Assembly: GCA_030671095.1 (NCBI GenBank)
Contig: DAOVAK010000087.1
Span: 1 to 8,579, forward strand
Source: Deltaproteobacteria bacterium
GTDB lineage: Bacteria > Desulfobacterota > DSM-4660 > Desulfatiglandales > HGW-15
Direction: 5' to 3'
Length of the DNA: 8,579 nucleotides
Position 1 is the stretch's first letter, and each line of letters opens with the position of its first letter. Below are positions 1 to 6,024 of the stretch, in pieces. A program made the translations under genes and the position numbers. Under the pieces are notes generated by a model. It did no database searches and was not told the DNA's origin. It saw only the letters and a list, made by a program, of their open reading frames with translations.

Positions 1-140
1 TTCACATAAGGCGATATGATATCAATCCCTGGGGACCTCCCCACCAGAACTATCCCTGTTGAGCCACTCAGCTGAGCAATAGCTGGCATCACCATCAAGG
101 TGTCGCCCAGGGCAGACGGTCTGATGATCAGTACTTTCAA
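1..140 (-). CDS. Glycosyltransferase family 9 (heptosyltransferase type), N-terminal part only
   Basis: Reading leftward from a TTG at 140 gives 46 complete codons that run off the window edge. The protein begins (M)KVLIIRPSALGDTLMVMPA, the hallmark N-terminus of GT-B fold family 9 glycosyltransferases (WaaC/WaaF/RfaF), which add heptose or related sugars to the LPS inner core at the cytoplasmic face. The Asp of the ALGD motif is residue 13, the position of the catalytic base known for E. coli WaaC. A hydrophobic strand with a GR turn (IVLVGR) follows, as expected for the first Rossmann half. I chose the TTG because it places the motif at the usual distance from the start and has GAGGGAG at 152-158, 11 nt upstream. 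In-frame ATGs at 173 and 215 would add non-conserved residues, and the 215 ATG lies inside a repeat. The acceptor and donor sugars are unknown. Confidence 0.8.
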   Translation of the reverse strand, partial: MKVLIIRPSALGDTLMVMPAIAQLSGSTGIVLVGRSPGIDIISPYV

Positions 141-210
141 TACGAAATCAGCTCCCTCTTTTTCATATTCCATCGATAAGTGGGCGAACTCGTCGAAGAC
201 TGTCTTACCG

Positions 211-296
211 GTCATCGCGAGCCCTTCGAATCCCTCATTGGATTTTCAAAGAAGCCCGAGATTGCTTCGTCCCGTCTTCGCGGGACTCGCAATGAC
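211..296. repeat. Double-hairpin palindromic repeat (GTCATTGCGAG type)
   Basis: The ends are inverted copies: GTCATCGCGAGCCC at 211-224 against the complement of GGACTCGCAATGAC ending at 296. Two hairpins sit between them. One pairs CTTCGAATCC (near 223-232) with GGATTTTCAAAG. The other pairs ATTGC (261-265) and GTCCCG (269-274) with CGGGAC (281-286) and GCAAT (289-293) around a TCTTCG loop. Elements with this GTCATTGCGAG end and an ATTGCTTCG core occur as dispersed intergenic repeats in many bacterial genomes, as I recall. It lies between two divergent genes, close upstream of the glycosyltransferase start. It probably does not code. Whether it moves, terminates transcription or stabilises RNA cannot be told here. 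Confidence 0.6.
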
Positions 297-326
297 AGTA
301 TCGGTGTTATCTTAAAGGCGATAAGG

Positions 327-343
327 GCAAATGCGTAATTTGC
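327..343. repeat. Small dyad GCAAAT-N5-ATTTGC in divergent intergenic region
   Basis: A perfect 6-bp inverted repeat with a 5-nt spacer lies between the divergent glycosyltransferase and nitrilase genes, about 90 bp before the nitrilase start. Its size suits a repressor or activator half-site pair, but no flanking promoter is convincing: TATAAA at 405-410 lacks a -35 partner. Chance occurrence is quite possible. Confidence 0.25.
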
Positions 344-432
344 GCAATCATTTTATTAGGCTTTGATCAGTTGTGGAAAATAAGATACCATGGCGGCGCT
401 CAATTATAAAGACAAGGAGGTGGGGCCACAAA

Positions 433-1413
433 ATGTCGCGCAAGATGGAAAGAATTCGGGTTGGAGCCGCACAGATATCCCCTTACTTTTTCGATAAAGA
501 GAAGACCCTGGAGAAGACCTGCCAGTATATCATAGAGGCAGGCAAGCTGGGGCTTGACCTGGTGGTTTTTCCAGAGGTCTATTTCTGCGGTTATCCCTAC
601 TGGAGGGGGAGCGTTTCGGTTCGTCAGTCCATGGAACTTGCAGCAAAAATGATCAGAAGCGCTATCAAATGGAATGGTGAAGAAGCCAATCAGATGGCCG
701 AAGTGGCAAGGAAGGCCAAAGTCAACTGTGTGATCGGTTGCAATGAATTGAGTGATCAGCCTGGGAGTGGCACCATCTTCAATTCCCTCATTGTGATCAG
801 TCGAGAGGGTAAGGTGGTGGGGCGTCATAGAAAACTCATGCCCACCCATTCGGAGCGGGTCTACTGGGGTATGGGTGATGCAAGCGATATCCGGGCTTTT
901 CAGCTTGACATAGGTACAGTGGGTGCAAGCATCTGCTACGAGCACCATATGACGCTTCTAAGGGCTGCCATGGCGATCAAAGGAGAAGAGATCCACTGCG
1001 CGCTGTGGCCTGGTTGGTGGAGCGTGGATCGTCATCTGGGGGCTAAGATGGGCGATCCAGAGTCCAAAACATGTGATATCGAGAGCGCCATCCGTCAACA
1101 TGCCATTGAAAATCAGGTCTTCGTGGTCAGTTCCAGCTGGTATCTCAAGAGGGAGGACATCCCAACGGAACTGGAAGAAGTGATGAAATACAATCTCGCT
1201 GTGGGCGGAAGCTGTATTGTGAATCCTGCGGGGATCATTGTGGAAGGCCCGGTTTTCAATGAGGAGACCATTGTGCATTCGGAGATTGACTTGGGTGAAA
1301 GGGATTTGGCGAAGGCCTATTTTGATTGTGTTGGCCACTACTCCAGACCAGATCTGTTAAGCCTCCGGATCCATGATGAGGCCTGGACACCCACTGGCCC
1401 CAAGAAGCTCTAA
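433..1413 (+). CDS. Nitrilase (carbon-nitrogen hydrolase, branch 1)
   Basis: This 326-residue cytosolic enzyme should hydrolyse a nitrile to the carboxylic acid and ammonia through a thiol acylenzyme. The catalytic set is visible: Glu48 in VVFPEVYFCGYP, Lys134 in GRHRKLMPTHSERVYWGMGD (with the second Glu141) and Cys168 in GASICYEHHM. The RKLxPTxxERxxWGxGD block is typical of true nitrilases rather than amidases, and length and collinearity match that branch. One oddity is that the residue after the catalytic Cys is Tyr (CYE), where most nitrilases have Trp (CWE). The start is ATG 433, with AGGAGG at 415-420 twelve nt upstream. GTG 373 in the same frame has no ribosome site, and ATG 445 is a closer alternative. 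CutA follows 41 nt downstream, so the two are probably co-transcribed. Aliphatic versus aromatic nitrile preference cannot be read from the sequence, and a cyanide hydratase-like activity is not excluded. Confidence 0.88.
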   Translation: MSRKMERIRVGAAQISPYFFDKEKTLEKTCQYIIEAGKLGLDLVVFPEVYFCGYPYWRGSVSVRQSMELAAKMIRSAIKWNGEEANQMAEVARKAKVNCVIGCNELSDQPGSGTIFNSLIVISREGKVVGRHRKLMPTHSERVYWGMGDASDIRAFQLDIGTVGASICYEHHMTLLRAAMAIKGEEIHCALWPGWWSVDRHLGAKMGDPESKTCDIESAIRQHAIENQVFVVSSSWYLKREDIPTELEEVMKYNLAVGGSCIVNPAGIIVEGPVFNEETIVHSEIDLGERDLAKAYFDCVGHYSRPDLLSLRIHDEAWTPTGPKKL

Positions 1414-1454
1414 TGGGGGAGGGGACGTCTCCAAAGTCTATTAGGAGGTAAGGT

Positions 1455-1778
1455 ATGACAGATTATATCCAGCTATTCACAACAACAGAGAAAAAGGATG
1501 ATGCCGAGATTATTTCAAGGGAGGTTGTGGAAAAAAGACTGGCAGCATGTGTACAGGTCGTGGGCCCTATAACGAGCACCTACTGGTGGGAGGAAGAAAT
1601 TCAAACGACAGAGGAATGGCTTTGTATAATGAAAAGTCGAAGCGACCTATATAATGAATTGGAAGAGGCGATCAAGAGCATCCATCCCTACGAAGTGCCG
1701 GAGATTGTCGCTTTACCTATCGTTTCAGGCAGTCAAAGTTATCTTGATTGGTTGGAGCAGGAAGTCAAGCCCGGTTGA
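1455..1778 (+). CDS. cutA: CutA family protein (divalent cation tolerance)
   Basis: This 107-residue protein is the usual full CutA1 length. It shows the family blocks in order: an N-terminal TTTEKKDDAEIISREVVEKR helix, the RLAACVQVV strand with conserved Cys32, the STYWWEEEIQTTEEW segment with its aromatic-acidic hairpin, and HPYEVPEIVALPI (77-89) followed by the terminal SYLDWL helix. CutA proteins are very stable ferredoxin-fold trimers. They bind copper or other divalent metals in vitro, but their physiological role is still unclear outside E. coli metal tolerance. The start is secure: AGGAGG at 1443-1448 lies 6 nt before ATG. It is the second gene after the nitrilase, and the pairing gives no clear functional hint. 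Confidence 0.93.
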   Translation: MTDYIQLFTTTEKKDDAEIISREVVEKRLAACVQVVGPITSTYWWEEEIQTTEEWLCIMKSRSDLYNELEEAIKSIHPYEVPEIVALPIVSGSQSYLDWLEQEVKPG

Positions 1779-1835
1779 GCAGACTCAAACAACATTTATC
1801 ATTTATCGTAATACTTTAGGCATTTGAAAAGCCCC

Positions 1836-2062
1836 TGGGCTAACCGGCATTCTCTGGAGGGGCCAAAAAATTTGCGCACTGCCCTCAAGTATGGCGCACA
1901 AAGCGGGATAGATCTGGAGGCCATGTTCTGGCAGCATTGAACTTGGCCTAGCCTCTATTTGGACGGCCTGTGTGCGCAGGCGTCATGGCAAGGGAGGTCC
2001 TGGGGGGAACCCTGTGCAGAAGGCAGGGTTTTTGGCCGCTCCAGAGAACCCCGCTCAGCCCA
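1836..2062. mobile_element. MITE-like element with 34-bp imperfect terminal inverted repeats
   Basis: Positions 1836-1869 and the reverse complement of 2029-2062 agree at 29 of 34 positions by my hand alignment. The outermost six bases (TGGGCT) are identical. The inner 20 (1850-1869 against 2029-2048) match at 19, comprising TTCTCTGGAG, one G/C difference, then GGCCAAAAA. An inner pair, TGCGCAC (1873-1879) and GTGCGCA (1972-1978), could extend a folded structure. Roughly 160 bp of unique sequence lies between the arms, with no transposase. I see no target-site duplication: the flanks are AAAAGCCCC and CTAAGAGTT. It could be a MITE, the collapsed remnant of an insertion sequence, or a long structured RNA. 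The family is not recognised. Confidence 0.45.
2008..2033 (+). terminator. Possible intrinsic terminator downstream of cutA
   Basis: AACCCTG (2008-2014) pairs with CAGGGTT (2024-2030) over a 9-nt loop, and the T run spans 2029-2033. The T run is short and runs into GGCC, and the hairpin competes with the right arm of the larger inverted repeat, so its strength is doubtful. It lies 230 nt after cutA and just before the convergent activator gene ends. Confidence 0.4.
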
Positions 2063-2093
2063 CTAAGAGTTCTTGCACGGCTGTTTCAAAGGG

Positions 2094-2876
2094 CTAAAAT
2101 GTTACAAGTTCCCTTGCCATGAGCGCTGCACCAAGGGCGCCTATAATCTGGGGCTCTGTATGCAGGTGCATGGATCTTCCCAGCTTCTCCTCCAAGAGTG
2201 CCACCACGCCCCTGTTCTTCGCCACACCGCCGCTCATGGTCACTGCGCCATGAACTCCGACGGTCTTAATCATGCTCCACACCCTATTCACGATGGCCCG
2301 GTGGAGACCCCGGATGATTTCCTCTTTAGGGTGGTTCTGGGCCACCAGTGAGACCACCTCGCTTTCGGCAAACACGGTACAGACGCTACTGATGCGTAAC
2401 TCCCCACCGGCCTGCAAAGAGAGCTTTCCCATGTCGCCCAAGGAAACCTGGAGCTTAGATGCCATCACCTCCAGGAAGCGGCCTGTACCAGCTGCACACT
2501 TGTCATTCATGGTGAAGTCCAGCACCTTGCCTCCCTCGCCAACCCGGATCACCTTGGAGTCCTGCCCACCGATATCGATAACCGTTCCAGTGTCAGGGAA
2601 GAGGTGACGGGCACCCAGGCCGTGGCATGAGATCTCCGTGACTTTTTTGTCTGCCAAAGGTACGGAGATCCTTCCGTAACCCGTGGCTACAGCCCTTTTG
2701 ATCTGACCGCGGCTAAGGTTAGCCTCCACCAGGGCCTTTTCCAAGGCCTCTTCCGCTGCGTCGGTGCTGTTGGCTCCGGTCTGAATGATGCTGTATCCGG
2801 CCAAGTCATCACGGGCATCAATGATCACTGCTTCGGTACTGAGGGAGCCCACATCTATGCCGACAAAGTAGTCCAC
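2094..2876 (-). CDS. 2-hydroxyacyl-CoA dehydratase / benzoyl-CoA reductase activator ATPase (HgdC/BcrD family)
   Basis: This 260-residue ASKHA-fold ATPase is of the BadF/BadG/BcrA/BcrD family. In the known systems a homodimer carries one [4Fe-4S] cluster at the subunit interface. It is reduced by ferredoxin or flavodoxin and uses ATP to push an electron into the dehydratase or reductase. Visible motifs are phosphate-1 GIDVGSLSTEAVI (6-18), ATGYGR (64-69), phosphate-2 IDIGGQDSKVI (100-110), NDKCAAGTGRFLE with Cys127, ISSVCTVFAESEV with Cys166, and the adenosine motif SGGVAKNRG. The cysteine positions and length equal those I recall for the Acidaminococcus fermentans activator. The start is GTG 2876, with AGAGG at 2884-2888 seven nt upstream. 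It lies 316 bp after the BcrB-like gene in the same direction, the last of the three. Only one ATPase is present, whereas class I benzoyl-CoA reductases use two different ones. Confidence 0.93.
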   Translation of the reverse strand: MDYFVGIDVGSLSTEAVIIDARDDLAGYSIIQTGANSTDAAEEALEKALVEANLSRGQIKRAVATGYGRISVPLADKKVTEISCHGLGARHLFPDTGTVIDIGGQDSKVIRVGEGGKVLDFTMNDKCAAGTGRFLEVMASKLQVSLGDMGKLSLQAGGELRISSVCTVFAESEVVSLVAQNHPKEEIIRGLHRAIVNRVWSMIKTVGVHGAVTMSGGVAKNRGVVALLEEKLGRSMHLHTEPQIIGALGAALMARELVTF

Positions 2877-3192
2877 AATCTTACCTCTAAGGAATTACTC
2901 TTCAAACATGATGCCCAAGCTAACTCTTTCGCTTTAAGCTAATGCCAAACCTAATAAATTCGAGTATCGAATATCGAAATTCGAATTTCGTCCTTCGGCC
3001 CGCCCTGGCGCGACGAGCTTAGTTGAAGTCTTCTACCGTCCTATTCTTGCTGAGCCCGAATTCCTGTTCTCGAAATATCTTGTTTCAGGTCTGGGCCAGG
3101 GATTTCGAAATTTAAGTTAACCATGCGGGCATTGAAGTCCCTCCAAGCCACGGGAAGCTATTCTATAACGAATTGCCTCGTGCCAGTGCCTA
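2877..3192. other. Intergenic gap within the dehydratase/reductase cluster
   Basis: The 316 bp separating the BcrB-like gene from the activator hold no convincing ORF on either strand. They contain AT-rich TCGAA-type short repeats and the palindrome listed separately, a second palindrome ATTTCGAAAT at 3102-3111, and a GC-rich block around 2996-3016. I see no strong sigma-70 promoter or terminator in the minus direction, so whether the activator is read through from upstream or has its own promoter is open. Confidence 0.5.
2975..2990. repeat. Perfect 16-bp palindrome in TCGAA-rich tract
   Basis: CGAAATTCGAATTTCG is its own reverse complement. It follows related units (AATTCGAGTATCG, TCGAATATCGA) from about 2957, giving a tract built from ATTCGA and TCGAA words. 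Such tracts can be dispersed intergenic repeats or a dimeric regulator site. It sits about 100 bp before the activator start. Confidence 0.55.
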
Positions 3193-4503
3193 TCACTCCA
3201 TCGCCTCAAAAAAGGCCTCCAGGCGGGTGTTGGCCTGTTCCTCGGAATAGGCCCGGGAGTCCGTAATATCCGCTTCTATGACCACAGATGGGACTCCCAG
3301 CCGCTCCATCAAAAGGCGCTTCAGATCGTATTGACCCACAGAATAAGGCTTACAGCTTCTGGCCGAGTGGATGACCAGGCCATCTACCTGGTACTCCTTG
3401 ATAAGCCGCTCCATAAGCCTCAGCCGGTGGTTGAGGTTGTTGTTGAGGATGACCAGGCTGTAAGCCTTAACCATGGACTCTAAGGGCCGGTTTTCGTCCA
3501 TGTACGGGGTGGTCTCAGCCCAGGCATTGGTGTAGGTGGCGACGACAAAATTCATGCCATGTTTGGCGAAGAGATTCGAATAGTCGCGGACCTTATACCA
3601 AATCGCAATGTTGTCCCACATGAGGCGCTTCTGTTCATTCTTGATGGCGCCCACACCATGTTCCACCCGCTCCTTTAGTTCATCCAGAAGCGAATGGTAA
3701 TAGTCCAGAGTCAATGGCAGCCCCCGTAATGAAACAATGGGTGCCAAGTGGATGAAGGCGTCGAAGATGGTCATGGGAGCGGGCCTTGCCTTCATGGTGG
3801 CGAGCACCTCGCCCCAGGCCAAGGAGGAGTCCCGCGCAAGGCGGATGATCTCCTGGAACTTCTGGTAGTTGAAAGGCTGCCCGGAGACTTGCTCTAATAC
3901 GGGGATCATCTCTTCGAATTGACGGATCATATAGGAGATATCGTTCTCTGTTATTTCCTCGAAATTATAAGGCGTATCAAACAGGATGAGGGGGATGTTC
4001 AGATACCGAGCCAGGGCCTTAAACCAATAGACGACCGTCTGGCAAATGTTGTTGGAGGCGAAGAGAAGGTCAGGTTTAGGGAGCTTGCCAGCAGGGGTCT
4101 TTCTTGAGAAGTAGTGGCCAAGGTCTGTGCGGGCGTAAGAGCAGAGGTCCTGGTGAAAGCCGTGCTCTTCTGCCACAGCGCATAGCTCAGAGGCCATCTT
4201 CTGCGCTCCACAGAGGGCGCCGTGGTTCTCCGGATAGATGGTATAAAAACCAAAGGGTCTGAGCAGTTCTACCGGCGCGCCGCTCGTCACCCACGCGATG
4301 GGCTTGGCCCCTTTGGCAAAGCGAGAAAGATAGTAATGCCTGGTCATTATCTCTTTGAGGCGCTTGGCAGATTTGAGGGGCGGGCCCAAATAGGGGTTGG
4401 GCTCTTTGCGGCGCCTCTTCTTAGCGGCTTGGGCAAAGCGCATGAGGGCGGGGGCCCCCAGATCCTTCATGAATTGGTATCGCAGTTCGTTGGCTAATGG
4501 CAT
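3193..4503 (-). CDS. 2-hydroxyacyl-CoA dehydratase / benzoyl-CoA reductase subunit, BcrB/HgdA-like
   Basis: This 436-residue cytosolic iron-sulfur subunit belongs to the HGD-D family (BcrB, BzdO, HgdA). It should form a heterodimer with the product of the preceding gene, accept activated electrons from the ATPase and act on an acyl-CoA. The fold markers are in order: the basic N-terminus, SGAPVELLRPFGF (74-86), DLCSYARTDLGHYF with Cys121, SNNICQTV with Cys154, DTPYN, then LRGLPLTLDYYHSLLDELKERV, VVATYTNAWAE, DGLVIHSARSCKPYSVGQ with Cys384, and the ending VVIEADITDSRAYSEEQANTRLEAFFEAM. The three Cys match the cluster ligands of the family. Length and the RGxxxxxDYY block resemble BcrB more than HgdA from memory, but these families intergrade. 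ATG 4503 has AGGA seven nt upstream. The gap to the upstream gene is 33 nt, so the two are in one operon. Confidence 0.9.
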   Translation of the reverse strand: MPLANELRYQFMKDLGAPALMRFAQAAKKRRRKEPNPYLGPPLKSAKRLKEIMTRHYYLSRFAKGAKPIAWVTSGAPVELLRPFGFYTIYPENHGALCGAQKMASELCAVAEEHGFHQDLCSYARTDLGHYFSRKTPAGKLPKPDLLFASNNICQTVVYWFKALARYLNIPLILFDTPYNFEEITENDISYMIRQFEEMIPVLEQVSGQPFNYQKFQEIIRLARDSSLAWGEVLATMKARPAPMTIFDAFIHLAPIVSLRGLPLTLDYYHSLLDELKERVEHGVGAIKNEQKRLMWDNIAIWYKVRDYSNLFAKHGMNFVVATYTNAWAETTPYMDENRPLESMVKAYSLVILNNNLNHRLRLMERLIKEYQVDGLVIHSARSCKPYSVGQYDLKRLLMERLGVPSVVIEADITDSRAYSEEQANTRLEAFFEAME

Positions 4504-4536
4504 GAGTAATTCCTACAGGATAAAGTTCATTCCCAC

Positions 4537-5631
4537 CTATCTGATCATTTCCACAAAGGCTTCCACACGCGTTTTCAGCTGGCCGCTCAGTCCCTGGTGA
4601 AGCTCAGTGTCGATGATGAGCGTGACAAAACCCCTTTTTTTCAGTTCTTCCACCAGCTGGGGTATATCGAACAGCTCTGGTTCGCAAAACTTGACCATGT
4701 AAAAAATTACTCCCCTGGCGCCGGTGCGGTCGATTTTCTCGAGGAGATAGTCCAAGCGCTCACTCACAGGAGAGTCCTTCGTCGTGCAGGGAGGCATACC
4801 AAAATAGCCTTCAGTCAGTGCCTCAAAGGGATCCTCGGCCTGGCTTGGGGGAATCAAAAGACGTCGACTGCAGCTGAGCAGGTCATCTTCAGCCACCCTA
4901 ACTCCCAGATCGTCCAAAAGGGCCAGGATTTCTGGGGGGTTAGGCATGACCCCACTCAAAAGCACCGCTGGGCCAACCCGAGCCGGCCCCTTTGAATCGG
5001 CCAAAAATTCCTCTAGCAAGGGGATAAGATCGTCGGGATGGAGATACTCAGTGTAGCGGATGGCCTGGTAGAATTGGGCGTTGGAAGCACGAAGCCCCCC
5101 ATTGGCCCTCAGGTTGTATAACTCTCTGAGTAGGGCAGCCATTTCTTGGCCTTGCGCCACGCGGTGCTTCAGTTCGGCGGGCTCAATCGGTCCCAGTTGC
5201 TTTTCAAGCCGGGAGACAAAGGCCCTAAGCTGCTCGATGTAATAATGCCGGGAAGAGATTCCATAGGGGGCCTTAGGGTGGTAGAAAAAATAGCAGGGCT
5301 TTTCCAGGCCCAGGTAATCATTGACAATAGAGGCCAAGTTCTGGATAGAATCGCAGGTGTGGGGGAAGAGGAAGCCATCCAGATCGTCACATTTGCCTTG
5401 GAGAATGAGCTCCAGTCCATGTTTGACAACAGAGCAGATGTAGGGCTGGAGGTGTGCGTTGGCATGGCTCACTTCCAGAGGCGGATCCCAGATCTCCACA
5501 GGCAGAGCATCCATGGCCCAAAGGATTTCCCTGGGATACTGGGCCGGAAATACACCGAAAAGATACCGGCCGTGGCTTTTCTTCTGCTGCTGTAAATATT
5601 CCTTGCGCGACGGGGGCTGAGATTTGATCAT
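4537..5631 (-). CDS. 2-hydroxyacyl-CoA dehydratase / benzoyl-CoA reductase subunit, BcrC/HgdB-like
   Basis: This is the smaller partner subunit (364 residues from the chosen start) of the two-subunit iron-sulfur enzyme. The family layout is clear: YLFGVFPAQYPREILWAMDALPVEIW, then HLQPYICSVVKHGLEL (Cys66), LDGFLFPHTCDSIQNL (Cys93), LLSGVMPNPPEILALLDDLGV, and VKFCEPELFDIPQLVEEL (Cys316) with the closing TLIIDTELHQGLSGQLKTRVEAFVEM. The three cysteines are the expected cluster ligands. The FCEPELFDIP block is strongly conserved in BcrC and HgdB. I chose ATG 5631, which has AGAAGG (5638-5643) six nt upstream. In-frame ATG 5658 would add nine residues but has no ribosome site. It is the first gene of the minus-strand operon, directly behind a strong promoter. 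The substrate is undetermined. Confidence 0.9.
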   Translation of the reverse strand: MIKSQPPSRKEYLQQQKKSHGRYLFGVFPAQYPREILWAMDALPVEIWDPPLEVSHANAHLQPYICSVVKHGLELILQGKCDDLDGFLFPHTCDSIQNLASIVNDYLGLEKPCYFFYHPKAPYGISSRHYYIEQLRAFVSRLEKQLGPIEPAELKHRVAQGQEMAALLRELYNLRANGGLRASNAQFYQAIRYTEYLHPDDLIPLLEEFLADSKGPARVGPAVLLSGVMPNPPEILALLDDLGVRVAEDDLLSCSRRLLIPPSQAEDPFEALTEGYFGMPPCTTKDSPVSERLDYLLEKIDRTGARGVIFYMVKFCEPELFDIPQLVEELKKRGFVTLIIDTELHQGLSGQLKTRVEAFVEMIR

Positions 5632-5681
5632 ATCCTGCCTTCTAGATCTGCTTAACATTTTGGTTTTTGGGAAGTTTTGGC

Positions 5682-5711
5682 AGTATAGGTTGCTGGGGGT
5701 TTAGGTGTCAA
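5682..5711 (-). promoter_or_regulatory. Sigma-70 type promoter of the dehydratase/reductase operon
   Basis: On the minus strand TTGACA (5711 to 5706) and TATACT (5687 to 5682) are separated by 18 bp. The -35 is perfect and the -10 differs from consensus at one base. Transcription would start near 5675, leaving about 44 nt before the ATG at 5631. This supports 5631 over 5658 as the start, since 5658 would leave a leader of only about 17 nt without a ribosome site. Confidence 0.7.
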
Positions 5712-5825
5712 GCCGTGAAAATACGCCCTGATTCACCATCAAGGCATCATCTCCCCGCCGAGACGGGATTTGGCAGGGCTCAACTTGCATCTCATACCTG
5801 CTGGTGATCAGGAATCCTTACTGAG

Positions 5826-5846
5826 ATTTCAGAATAAGACTGAAAT
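5826..5846. promoter_or_regulatory. Operator-like dyad ATTTCAG-N7-CTGAAAT
   Basis: A perfect 7-bp inverted repeat with a 7-nt spacer gives 14-bp centre-to-centre spacing, fitting a dimeric DNA-binding protein. It lies 41 bp upstream of the -35 box of the parA-like gene and about 115 bp upstream of the divergent operon's -35, so it could serve either. No regulator gene is in the window. Confidence 0.35.
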
Positions 5847-5887
5847 GCTGCATGTGAAGAGAAAGGGAAGTCCTGTAAATACCAGAG

Positions 5888-5916
5888 TTGACACGTATTT
5901 CTGGCCTGACTATAAT
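5888..5916 (+). promoter_or_regulatory. Perfect-consensus sigma-70 promoter of the parA-like gene
   Basis: TTGACA (5888-5893), a 17-bp spacer and TATAAT (5911-5916) match the housekeeping consensus exactly in both boxes and in spacing. The expected start is near 5923, giving a leader of about 100 nt before ATG 6025. The leader contains GGAGCG (5941-5946) pairing with CGCTCC (5963-5968), followed by a T-rich stretch, a possible attenuating structure. Confidence 0.8.
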
Positions 5917-6024
5917 GCCAAAGTTCGAGGGTTAGGGAATGGAGCGGATCTCACGGAGGAAACGCTCCTAAGTTACTGTTTTTCTAATCATTTTTGCAAA
6001 CTTTTCTAAGGGGGGAGGTTGGTT

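Larger units (their letters stand above)
1779..2093. other. Gene-free convergent intergenic region with MITE-like island
   Basis: No ORF with a recognisable product lies between the convergent ends of cutA and the activator gene. A 22-codon TTG reading frame around 1872-1940, preceded by GGAGGGG, encodes RTALKYGAQSGIDLEAMFWQ before its stop. I do not recognise it and do not call it a gene. The stretch is dominated by the inverted-repeat unit and the hairpin listed separately. Confidence 0.6.
5632..6024. other. Divergent regulatory region between operon and parA-like gene
   Basis: This 393-bp gene-free region holds two facing-away promoters, a 21-bp dyad and the parA-like leader, all listed separately. 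A TTG-started 79-codon frame (5770-6009) on the plus strand has no ribosome site and overlaps the promoter, so I do not call it. Positions 5712-5820 show nothing I can assign. Confidence 0.6.

Noticed and set aside
100..315. 71-codon plus-strand ORF
   Set aside because: It runs antisense through the glycosyltransferase N-terminus and across the hairpin repeat, has no ribosome site and shows no recognisable motif.
2008..2033. Reading the hairpin as a terminator for the minus-strand activator gene
   Set aside because: On the minus strand the stem is followed by TTCCCCCC rather than a T run, so only the plus-strand direction is plausible.
1952..2120. Open plus-strand frame through the right half of the inverted-repeat island
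   Set aside because: There is no convincing start or ribosome site, no known motif, and it runs into the antisense of the activator gene. It is mentioned only as a possible relic.
2925..2955. Possible sigma-54 -24/-12 site before the activator gene
   Set aside because: GG and GC elements are present but the spacing between them does not fit the required 10 nt.
5770..6009. 79-codon plus-strand ORF with TTG start
   Set aside because: It has no Shine-Dalgarno site, spans the perfect-consensus promoter and its dyad, and has no recognisable features.
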